In this document: piece by piece, positions 1 to 8,521 of the stretch
How positions within the stretch are numbered: position 1 is the stretch's first letter
Layout: the number at the start of each line of letters is the position of its first letter
NCBI GenBank assembly: GCA_002179805.1
Contig: NAVB01000159.1
Location: 1-21,563, forward strand
Direction: 5' to 3'
Origin: Acanthamoeba lenticulata
Taxonomy: Eukaryota; Discosea; Longamoebia; Acanthamoebidae
Length of the DNA: 21,563 bases
Position numbers and translations under genes: made by a program
The notes under the pieces: model-generated
The model's database searches: none
Told to the model about the DNA's origin: nothing
The model's input: only the letters and a program-made list of their open reading frames with translations

Positions 1-442
1 GAAGAGCTTAAAAGTAAAAAAAGAGATGGTGGAAGTAATCAAAAACTGATATTATTTATAGTATTATTTGGATAAAACGCAGCAGGGAGCAAATCAATTA
101 TTTTGAAAAGGAAAATGAAAATGATCCAAAAAGAACGAAAACGCTTGCCACCAAAAAGGGCTGCACTCCATACGTTGAAGCCCTCTTGTTTGAGGGCATT
201 GACGGCGTCTTCGGCCACACCCTCAAGCAGCAGAATCTTAATCTTGTTCTGTGTGTCGCAGAAGAGTTTGATGTAAGTGGCGTGGGGAGGCTGTGAGGGG
301 TACAGCAGCCGGGTCTCACCTTCGGGTAGGACACCCTCTGTCGCGGCGGCGAGAAGCATACTTCAAGATCTGGCGCCGAATCAGAACGGGCAGGTGCGAG
401 GGGTGAGCCAGTATCTTCCGTGGTGGTAAACACGCTGTCCAT
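1..442 (-). CDS. serA: D-3-phosphoglycerate dehydrogenase, 5' exons only (gene runs off the window)
   Basis: This is the start of the enzyme that oxidises 3-phosphoglycerate with NAD+ in the first committed step of serine synthesis in the cytosol. Two exons are visible. Exon 1 (442-320) begins with ATG and encodes a 41-residue leader ending VSYPK. Exon 2 (248-174) encodes 25 residues including NKIKILLLEGV, the family's N-terminal beta strand (compare KIKFLLVEGV in E. coli SerA). Intron 1 (319-249, 71 bases) is GTGAGA...CACAG in phase 0. A second donor (GTATGG) follows exon 2 at 173, and I could not place exon 3. The NAD-binding and catalytic parts lie beyond base 1. The 41-residue leader before the conserved strand is longer than in bacteria. 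Family assignment rests on a short but characteristic segment. Confidence 0.75.
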
Positions 443-915
443 TATTTATGTGTGTAGGTTGTTGTAGTTGGGCGAGAAGCTTTCGTGTGGGCAAGAGAAG
501 CGTATGCTGAGCGCACTACTAGATCTAGTGCCGGGAAGGGAAAACACAAAAAGGGGAGCAACAGTGGCTCCGCGCACCGTCATAGTGACTGCGCCCTTCC
601 CGCCAAAGGGGGACAAGTTCGCTCGCCTCCATGGAGGCCAGTCGGGAGAAGCGGGAGGTGCACGTTTGCCTGGGTTTTGCTGCTCGCGCCTTTGGGCCCT
701 CCACGCACTCTTTGGCCTGCGCATTTATCTTCCTTTTCTTTTTCCTTTAGGCAAACATTAAAGGAAAAAGATATAATATCACAAAAATAAATAAAAAAAG
801 ATTGTAACAGGCAAACTTTAAAAAAGACAGTAACAGGAAAACTTTAAAGGAAAAAAACTGGCACTTCAGATTCAGACTATTTGCCTATTTTAGGCCTAAA
901 GGAGTTGGCTTGGGT
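443..915. promoter_or_regulatory. Divergent intergenic region between serA and the CASD1-like gene
   Basis: This stretch separates two genes transcribed away from each other, so it should hold both promoters. The serA-proximal half is GC-rich and includes an E2F-like TTCCCGCC near 597-604. The CASD1-proximal half (about 720-900) is AT-rich with repeated AAACTTTAAAGGAAAA-type blocks. Open frames of about 90-100 codons here have no recognisable protein features and overlap on both strands, so I do not call them genes. Confidence 0.5.
749..856 (+). repeat. Three imperfect copies of an AT-rich GGMAAACTTTAAAGGAAAA block
   Basis: Copies start at about 749 (AGGCAAACATTAAAGGAAAA), 804 (GTAACAGGCAAACTTTAAAA) and 830 (GTAACAGGAAAACTTTAAAG). 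The last two share the 8-base lead GTAACAGG and are 26 bases apart. They lie 60-170 bases upstream of the proposed CASD1-like start, so they could be promoter elements or a small local duplication. Confidence 0.6.
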
Positions 916-3895
916 ATGTTAAAAAAAAGCAGGGCAGGCCCGCCAAGAAGGTTGCTGGTACTGAAGTGCAATGTGCGTATTATAATAGCCGCCCATGTGA
1001 TGTGCCAGACACGGAAATCCTCACTTTGCTTGTCTGCAGGACAGGCAGCCAGAACGGACTGTTCACTGCACTTCAGCAGAAAGGCCTCCTTGGCACCTTG
1101 GCGGGGCTCGTGCTCTTGTTCGCAGCCTGCACCCTTTTAATCCTATGGAGAGCACCCTCACCTTCCAAGCATCAACTCCCAACGCCTCCTTCGTTCAACA
1201 GCTCGCTCTTCCACAACAAGAAGCTCGTCTTCTTGGGCGACTCCGTCCTCCGCAACGTCTATCGTGAAGCAGTCGAGCTGCTCACCTCGTCGCTCCACCA
1301 ACACAGCCCTCCGCTACGGATAGAAGTGGAGCAGAGTGGCGACTCTGGGAGCAAGCACGCCAACTTTAGCTGCACCTTCTCTGGCGACTTCAACATGCGC
1401 CTGGAGTTTATATGGACCGATCATCTCGCCGCGCTTGACAGGCACTTGGAGTACTACGAGTCCACGTGCCCACTCGCCTGCCACAAATCCAACGGCCTAG
1501 AGCTGGGCTGGTCGGCCGTCATCATGAACGTCGGACTGTGGGACGTTCTGTGGAACGACACGCAGAGCCATTTCATGGATTTTGAAGCCGTGCAGCACAG
1601 GCTCCTCTCGCTCATGCACGCCTGCAGCCGCGGCTGTGCGACGGATGGCTCGTCGACGAAGGTCAGCGCTGATGGCGGTTTGCTGGTGTGGCGGAAATCC
1701 CTGCCGACAGAAGTCGAGAAGATGGCCGCTCAGAGGAAGAAGGACATGCTCACGACAGCCAAAGTCGATCAGTTCAACCGCTTAGCGGAACACATGCTCG
1801 GCTTCTTGAAGCATCAGCACTCTTTCGACGAGCTCCCGCGACTCGTTCGTTTGTCTGCTGTTGAGTTTGCCATCTACGATGCCTCGAAGGATCTGCTCAA
1901 GCTGGCATCAGCGCGTGACAGCAGCATTACCACCGATGGCGTCCACCCAGACTCGTTCTTGATCAACTGGGATGCGCGGCAGATGCTCAAGTACCTTGGC
2001 GATCACTTCCTTGCGGCAGCAAAGAAGAACACACACTCTGGGGCCGTTCCTGCTCCTGCTGCGGACAAGCCGTGCCTGACGATTGATTGCTTATCGCCTT
2101 GGCAGATGGCGTTGTTCTTATCCTTCGTGACCGCCTTCTGCACCGGTTTTGCGTTACGCTTCGTCGGGTCAAGTCTCAATCGGAGTCAGGTGATGCATAA
2201 CCGTTGCACATGCTCCTGCCATTTTACGAGAGGTTGAGATGGCTGACATTGCGTAGTAGGAGCCAGATCAGGACACGGAGAGTGACACGACGGCCACAAC
2301 ATCAACCAAAACATCTGGATACTTCTCTGTCTTACTAATCTCCATGCTGGTGAGTTGCCATCCTCAACTTGCGTTCAACGCCTGGTGATTAATAGAATTA
2401 TTCACTCTCATAACAGCCTCACCAACAAGCGCTTTGGGCTTACGTCGGCCTTGGCGTGTTGCTCTTCTACTGTTGGGTGATCGATGACCCGCACCATATC
2501 TCGCTCGTACCCCACATGCGCAAGCTCTACGACCGCGACTTCTTCATCTTCGTCACGAGCGCCGTGTTCGCCGTCATCGCCGCGATCGACGTCACACTTC
2601 ACTTCGCAAAAAAGTCCGCCGGCGCTAACGATCAAACCGCAGGTCAACCCCAACAGCCAACGGCGAAGCCTGCGGTGGTCAGATCCAACATCCTCAACCG
2701 AGAGCAGACCGAGGAGTGGAAGGGGTGGATGCAGATCCTGTTCTTGCTCTACCACTACTACAACGCCAAGGAGGTCTACCACGCCATCCGCATCTTCATC
2801 GCTTGTTATGTGTGGATGACTGGATTCGGCCACTTCTCCTACTTCTGGGTGCGAAAGGACTTTAGCCTCATCCGCTTGGCCAAGATGCTATTCCGACTCA
2901 ACTTCCTCGTCGTCTTCCTGTGCGTAGCGATGCGCAACGACTGGATGCTCTACTACATCTGCGCTCTGCACTCGCTCTGGTTCCTGTTCACCTACGCCAC
3001 GATGGGCATCGGCTGGCAACACAACGGCAAACCCTGGTTCCTCATCCTCAAGATCGTCATCCTGTTCGCGGTGTGCTTTGTGCTGTGGGACCTCAAGTAC
3101 CTCTGGCCCGAGGCTTCCCACTTGTTCGAGCTTGTGTGGAGCCCTCTCTTCCCCCTGCTCCAGGACGGCCAAGCGACGCTGCACGAGTTTGAGTTCCGCA
3201 CATTCCTTGACCACTACGTGGGCATCGTGGGCATGTTGTGCGCCTACTTCTACCCCAATTACGAGGCTCTCATTCTCTTCTTCGAGAACGAACGCACTGG
3301 GCGAGAGTGCCGCATCTTCAAGACTGTGTTGACGAGCGCTCTCCTGGCCTTGTTCGCCATCTACTTTTACTTCAACATGCTCTTGGTGCCCAATCGGTTC
3401 GAGTACAACACGCTGTGCCATCCCTACACGTCCTTTATTCCGATCGTGATCTTTGTACTCCTGCGCAACATGACCCCTTGGTTACGGCGGCATCACTCCA
3501 CCGTGCTCGCTTGGACTGGCAAGATGACATTGGAGACCTACCTCGTCCAGTTCCACATCTTCCTCGCCGATGACGCCAAGACCATCGTCCAGTTCCTGCC
3601 CTCGGACTACCGAGCGATGAATTTTGTCATCACGACGGTCATCTATGTGGCCTTCTCGTACCTTCTGCTTCGAATCACCAACCTCCTGAGCGAAAGCCTC
3701 ATCCCAACCTCGATCACCAAGCGCGAGCTGGGAAAACGGTTTTGCTGGGTGATGTTATCGTTCGGATGCCTGGTCGCGTTGTCGTTCATCGTGCAGCTCT
3801 CTGATCCCTTCATGTCGCTCCTCTCCTTTGCTTTGGGCGGCAGTGTTGGCTTGGCAGCACTCCTCATCGCCATCTCTCTCCTCAGCATCGCATGA
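916..3895 (+). CDS. CASD1: CASD1/Cas1p-type sialate or polysaccharide O-acetyltransferase
   Basis: The family moves acetyl groups onto glycans in the Golgi lumen (sialic acid 9-O-acetylation by animal CASD1, capsule glucuronoxylomannan acetylation by fungal Cas1p). Proposed exons are 916-965, 1040-2189, 2260-2349 and 2417-3895, with all phases consistent, giving about 922 residues. A signal-anchor helix (about residues 33-52) is followed by an SGNH/PC-esterase-like domain with the nucleophile motif FLGDS (Ser85) and the DGVH motif (Asp316, His319). A second helix follows, then the multi-pass Cas1 acyltransferase domain with EEWKGWMQ and TGFGHFSYFW. Human CASD1 is 797 residues, so this is a full-length two-domain form. 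The acceptor glycan cannot be told from sequence. The first exon is the least certain: the long exon's frame also opens upstream at GTG 966, and the 966-1039 intron was chosen because its phase gives an ATG start and its donor (GTGCAA) is weak. Confidence 0.88.
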
Positions 3896-4037
3896 TTGAA
3901 AGTGTGAACAAGGAACTAGGCCTTCTTTCGAGCTTCTTCTCCTGGCACTTTCGTCAGGCCTCCTCTTCTTCCTTGCGCCGCTGTGCACGCCTTGGGGCAG
4001 CGATTGCAGGACATTTTTGCTTAATTTTCTGTTTTAA

Positions 4038-4043
4038 AATAAA
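4038..4043 (+). terminator. AATAAA polyadenylation signal for the CASD1-like gene
   Basis: A canonical AATAAA hexamer lies 143 bases after the CASD1-like stop, in the short convergent gap before the sodium channel gene on the other strand. Confidence 0.45.
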
Positions 4044-4088
4044 TAATTAACTTTACAAAAAAAAGTTGGGCATAAATCCTTGGGAGGG

Positions 4089-5309
4089 TCACACTTCCTT
4101 CATTGCTCGCAGCTCGTCCTCTTCCTGCTTGGCGAGCATCTTGAGCAGCATGACCTCCATTCGCTGCAGTTGCACCTTGAGCTGATCGATCTCTGTGCCC
4201 TCCTGTCGCAGCATTTCGGCTTGGATTTGCTGCATCTCGTTGACGATGTTGGCCATGAAGATGTTGATCGCTGTGTACGTGGCAATGAGAATGAAGGGGA
4301 TGAAGAACAGCCACGCGTAGGGGAAATCCTTCATTACCGGACGCGAGATGCCTGGCATTACCCATGGCGTGAGTCATTAATGGGGAAGAGAAGAGGGAGG
4401 GAAGGGGGGGGGGGCAAAGAACAGCAAAGGCGAGGATGATAGAGCCAGTGAAGCGCAGGAAGTACCCATGGACCAACTCTCCAGAGTCATGATCTGGAAC
4501 AGCGTGTACATGGAACGGGGCACTGCGCACACACACACACACATACACAGGGACAAGTGCGCACAGACACACAACACAACCCAAGCACTTAGCATGCGAG
4601 GAGGAGGAGCGAGGAGGAGCGAGGAAGAGCACGCACCGGTGCCAAACCACTCATTGTACTTGGTGCCAAAGAGAGAGGTGCCGATGAGAGCAAAAATGTA
4701 GAAGATGACGAGAAGCAGCACGAAGAACCAAGCCAGGGTTGGGAGCGAGCCGAGCAGTGTCTCCGTGAGCAGCCGCAGTTTGCTGCTGACCTTGATGACG
4801 CGAAGCAGGCGCACGACTCGCAGCACGCGGAACACGGCATACTGGTTGTAGAGGCCCGTCTGCGGGATGAGGGTCACCAGGAGGATGAAGGCATCAAACC
4901 AGTTCCAGGCGTCGACAAAGAAGGACACACGCTCGACGTAGAACCGGAGGCCAATCTCAATGATGAAGACGAGCAGCACTGCGTTGTTGACTGTCCAGAA
5001 GAAGAGGCGTCCGAAACGTTCGACCATGTTTGGCGAAGTCTCGAGGCCAAGGGTGATGGCGTTGAACACTATCACGAGCACGACAAAGCGCTGGAAGGTC
5101 ATGCTCTCCAGGACTTCCTTCAACCGCGCTCTGACCGAATTGTCGAACTTGATGGTGCCCCCAACGCCCTTGCCGATTTCCCTGACGACATAGTAGTCAT
5201 TCAGATGATTCTCTTGGATGTACTGCCTGTGAAGCTTCTGGAGCAACGGCGTTGTGGAGGTGGAAGAAGAGGAGGAAGATCCATTGGTGGGCGTGGCTGT
5301 TCGAGACAT
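4089..5309 (-). CDS. Single-domain voltage-gated sodium channel of bacterial NaChBac/NavAb type
   Basis: A plasma-membrane channel that should open on depolarisation as a homotetramer. Exons are 5309-4637, 4522-4466 and 4351-4089, both introns in phase 1, giving 330 residues (bacterial relatives about 270). The N-terminus has a Ser/Thr-rich stretch (11-20). S1 starts near 74 (FVVLVIVFNAITLGLETS). S4 carries charges every third residue (R161, R164, R167, R170, K173). The pore exon encodes TLFQIMTLESWSMG with filter glutamate E239; the TLESWSM filter matches NavAb and implies Na+ selectivity. S6 begins PYAWLFFIPFILIA, and residues about 280-328 form a predicted coiled coil, as in bacterial channels. 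Four-domain eukaryotic Nav/Cav channels differ in size and filter. It could alternatively belong to the EukCat single-domain channels described from algae, but the S5-pore-S6 match to NavAb is unusually close. Start is the first ATG upstream of S1 with no ATG before it in the open frame. Confidence 0.92.
4352..4465 (-). other. Intron 2 of the sodium channel gene, between filter and S6
   Basis: A 114-base phase-1 intron starts GTACTT and ends ATGCCAG. Removing it joins SWSMG to ISRPVMKDFPYAW, which continues the bacterial pattern without a gap. It contains a run of ten C residues on the coding strand. Confidence 0.85.
4523..4636 (-). other. Intron 1 of the sodium channel gene, with a TG repeat at its 3' end
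   Basis: A 114-base phase-1 intron (GTGCGT...GCGCAG) splits the codon just before the pore helix. On the coding strand a TGTGTGTG tract ends directly at the GCGCAG acceptor. It reads through in frame in the genomic sequence, so frame alone would miss it; the join is supported by alignment of the S5-pore linker with bacterial channels. Confidence 0.8.
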
Positions 5310-5797
5310 TGTGTGTGGATTCCTGCAGCAGCGGATCTCCCTCCCCTGTTTACTTCCAAGAGCAGTAACTCCTTTCAATCGATTTTCTGCACCTCGGCAC
5401 CAAGCACTCGCGTGCTCGATTAATGATTATCGAGGGCACGGTGGCAGACGAAGGCTCCGGCCCATTTCCTTACTTCTTTTTCTTTTGGTATTTCTTTTTA
5501 TTGTGGGTGTCCTTTTGAGGGACAAAGAGGAGTCTCATAAAGTACAAGTGCGCGCAACGGGGGAGCGTTGCCGCGGCTGGGAATCGGTCGCTCCCGAAGA
5601 CTGACAACGCGCTCAGTCGGCTGTCAGGGTGGAAGTTGGAGGGAGGAGAAGAGGTAGCTGCAAAATTGGCCCTGTGTCGGTGGGGAGACTGCTGCGGGTG
5701 ACAAAACTGGTGCTCTGCTCGCGAGGGCGACGATCGGACGACAGTCGGTATTCGCGCCGTGGTACCGCCGCAGCACAAAAAGAGAAGTCAAGCCGCT
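5310..5797. promoter_or_regulatory. Sodium channel upstream region and GATA-factor 3' flank
   Basis: This interval lies upstream of the sodium channel start and downstream of the GATA-factor stop, both on the minus strand. It holds an AATAAA on the minus strand (5502-5497) that may end the GATA transcript, and an inverted repeat at 5415-5434 nearer the channel start. No open frame here has recognisable protein character. Confidence 0.45.
5415..5434. repeat. Inverted repeat CTCGAT-(8)-ATCGAG upstream of the sodium channel
   Basis: Perfect 6-base arms flank TAATGATT. The symmetry extends imperfectly outward to GTG...CAC. It sits about 110 bases upstream of the channel ATG, where a dimeric transcription factor site would be plausible. 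Confidence 0.4.
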
Positions 5798-7817
5798 TTA
5801 GGCAAGACTGGCCCCGGAGGTTGAGGACGCTGCCACGACGTCGGCAGCCGCGGCGGCAGCAGTCGAAGGGACAGGGCTGCTGCTTCGCGAGCGCGGCTTG
5901 AGGGCTTGCTGTTGCGCCGCTGGTGCCGTCGGTTGCGTCGTGGGCGCGCCAGTAGCATCCTCTTCCTTCTTCTTCTTGTTCCTCTTTGCGTAGCGCAGCC
6001 CACAGGCGTTGCAGAGACTGTGGTAAAAGTAGGGAAGAGGCGTGGCGGTGGTGAGGCATTGTTCTCTTGGAGGAGCTATACGCAAAGCAGGCGAGCGTAC
6101 GTTCGGGGTCCGTAGGGTCCGCGGCGCCATTCGGGCGTCTTGCTCGCACCACACTCGGTGCAAATGTGGCCTGGGCCTGGCCGTCCTCCCGCCGTGCTCA
6201 TTTGTTGCGGCTGCTGCTGTTGAGCAGGCTGAAGAAGAGAGGCACGCCCGCGGAGTGAGTGGAGATTCAAAGCCACTGGCACAATGGATGTGGGGGGAAA
6301 GGTGTTGTTGTACCCTCTTCCTCTTCTGGGCCGCATCGCCGGTGGTGGCCTTGAGGTTTTTGTTGTTGTTGTTGTTGTGCACAGGCAGAGCGCCAGCGGG
6401 GACAAAGGGATAGAGCATCGGCGCCGCAGCCGGCTGGAGTGGCACGGAGGACGAATGCAGCGGCACGAAGGAGGAGGACGCTTGCGGCGGTGACGAGGAG
6501 AACCAGGGCGCCACCGAGGCCGAAGGCGCGTAGGGGTAGCCGGACACCGGGGAGGACGAGAGGCTGGCCGTCGCCAGCGGCGAGGCGACCGTGCCCATCA
6601 AGACCGCGCCCGATGGGCTCATGTCGGCACAAGGGAGAAGCTCCGCTGCGGGCGGATAGGCCTGCGGATGGAACGGCTGGGTGCCGTTGTTCATGGGCGA
6701 GTCGCTGAGAAAGAAAGGCTGGGCGACCAGCGCGGGAGACGAGCCCGACGAAGGCCAGCTGTAGATGGAACCGTCGAAGGATTCATCGCAGCCAAAGGAC
6801 AACGAAGCCGCCACGGAAGCGTCGAAGCTCGCCGGCGCCAGCGGAGGGCAAGCCATGACGGGGCTCGGCAAGTCACTCCGCAAGACCGGGCCGTAGTAGC
6901 CGCTGCCTTCCCAACTGTGGACCACGGGGCCGGAGTTGGGTTCCGACGTTGTGGGGATTGTTGGGCTGGTGTTGGTCGTGGGGCCTCGTGGGCTATTGTC
7001 CATCATCACCATGTCGCTTGTGCCATAACCAGCAGCGGAACCCTACGCGTGATAACACCCACACACACACACACACACAGACATGGCGTGCACGCACGGT
7101 ACAAGCAAGAGCGGGTTTCGTTAGCCACCGAAACGGTTCCGGAGAAATAAAACCCCGCGCTGCGGGATTGGACAGCGGAGCTAAATGAATCCCGCGCCCT
7201 TTTATCCTTTTCACTTCACGCGTGGGGACTAGCAAGCACGCGGCGGAGGTTGGGCGTACAGGAAGATGCACAAGGCTCAAGGCAGTAGCACCGCCGTTCA
7301 CCACCGGGTGGCTGGCCGTCGCGACACAGCCGGGGCAGCCAGGATGCAACCAGCTTGGATCTGCTGCTGCTGCTACTGGGGCTGTAGAAGTGGACAGTGC
7401 CACTGCGGGCGAGATGCCGGGAGTCCCATACACTCCACCGGTGCCGAGGGCCGCCGTTGAGCCCGTTAACAATGTTCCTCCTCCGGCTCCGTAGTTTAGA
7501 CTGCTCGCCGGCAGAGGAGAAGAAAAAGATGAAGAAGAAGAAGAAGAAGTCAACACGACATCGTAGTCGCCGCGGAAGCTGCGGGAAGGTTGTTGAGTTG
7601 TAGTAGCGGCCTCGCCGAGCAGCAGATGACTGCCCCGCTGTGATGACGGCTGTTCGCCCGCAAACAGCGCCGGCTCGAGGAAAAAAAGGGAACCCGAGCT
7701 GGAGAGATCATCACAAGGAAAAAGAAGGTCATCCAGGTCGTGGTCCTTGCCGCCAGCTCCGTTGCTGCCGAAGGGCAGCGGCGGAAGCGGTGACGGTAGA
7801 TAGAAGTCGGAAAGCAT
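5798..7817 (-). CDS. GATA-type zinc-finger transcription factor
   Basis: A nuclear DNA-binding protein expected to read (A/T)GATA(A/G)-like sites. Preferred exons are 7817-7098, 7042-6314, 6228-6101 and 6017-5798 (598 residues, all phases consistent). One finger spans exons 3-4 at about residues 506-531: CTEC, 18 residues including TPEWRRGPYGPRT, then CNACGLRYAK and a basic tail RNKKKKEED. The CX2C-X18-CX2C spacing is the plant-like form; animal and most fungal fingers have X17. The long N-terminal part is rich in Ser, Pro and Ala, opens with an acidic/hydrophobic stretch suggestive of activation, and has short Asn and Gln runs. The finger exons are firm. Inclusion of exon 1 (7817-7098) is less certain: it is open for 240 codons and joins in phase through a 55-base intron, but a TATA-like GGATAAAAGGG inside it (about 7203-7213) could mean a separate start at ATG 7012. 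Confidence 0.82.
7043..7097 (-). other. Proposed short intron in the GATA factor with a TG repeat
   Basis: GTGCGT donor after codon ACC and CGCGTAG acceptor, phase 0 on both sides, 55 bases, containing an uninterrupted TG tract (7060-7079 as AC on the plus strand). An alternative donor at 7259 (GTACGC, also phase 0) would make a 217-base intron. Confidence 0.5.
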
Positions 7818-8521
7818 CGTATATGGAGGTGGGTCGAGTTCTTCTTGGCTTGGTTCGCTTTACCACCACTGGCTTCAAAGGAACGATTTTCCTCCTCTTC
7901 TCTTCTCACTCGCTCTCCTCTCTCTCTCCTCCTCCTCCTAATGGGTACCTATCTTGTTGTGGGCTGCGTCGCGCAAGAAACAAACTCGAGAAGAGCAAAA
8001 GAGCTGTGAGCCGCGGAATACAAGTGGTCGCGCGCGAGCGCGGCAAATTGCGGACCAGCACCGCAATGGTTGGCCTTTGAGCACTTGTTCTGGCAGCTTC
8101 GCGTGTCGCTTAAAAGAAGACGCGCGGTCATTGATGGGCTGGAGTTCTGACCCCACCCAGTGCGCAGCGTGTATCAACGAAATTCATGATTCCCACCACA
8201 ACTTCCTTTCAAACCCCTCTCTCGGCCCAGGCTCACTGGTCGACGGAGTAATATCTTTGTGCAGGGTGGCCCTTAGTGGTCGTCCGGAACATTTCCTCGC
8301 GGCGCCCCAGCCCGCATAGGCCGGCGACACCGCCATTCGAGCCAACAGCAGCCGGCTGCCTTGCAGGCCAACCGCCTTTTAGTGCTCTCGGCATTGAAGG
8401 CACTAAGTAGTTGCAATTGTAAAAAATAAAACGTGTTTGGTGTGGTTGCAACCGTTCTCGTCAGCGACCCAACCACAAAAAGTCTTTCTTTGGTGATGGT
8501 GTGCTGGGACGCCTGGGCTGT
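7818..8521. promoter_or_regulatory. Intergenic region upstream of the GATA factor
   Basis: Both flanking genes are on the minus strand, so this holds the GATA-factor promoter and the 3' flank of the unknown gene. A CT/CTC-rich tract (about 7904-7940) lies about 90 bases upstream of the GATA ATG and would be a GA-rich element on its coding strand. I found no tRNA-like or protein-like signal in the rest. Confidence 0.4.

Noticed and set aside
468..790. Plus-strand open frames of about 100 codons in the divergent region
   Set aside because: Two overlapping frames with low-complexity Arg/Ser/Pro content, no good start and no recognisable motif.
2888..3421. 177-codon open frame on the minus strand
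   Set aside because: Antisense shadow of the Cas1 acyltransferase domain, with no motifs of its own.
8330..8480. Possible tRNA or small RNA in the gap downstream of the unknown gene
   Set aside because: A TTCGA-like string is present, but no cloverleaf arms or internal promoter boxes could be fitted.
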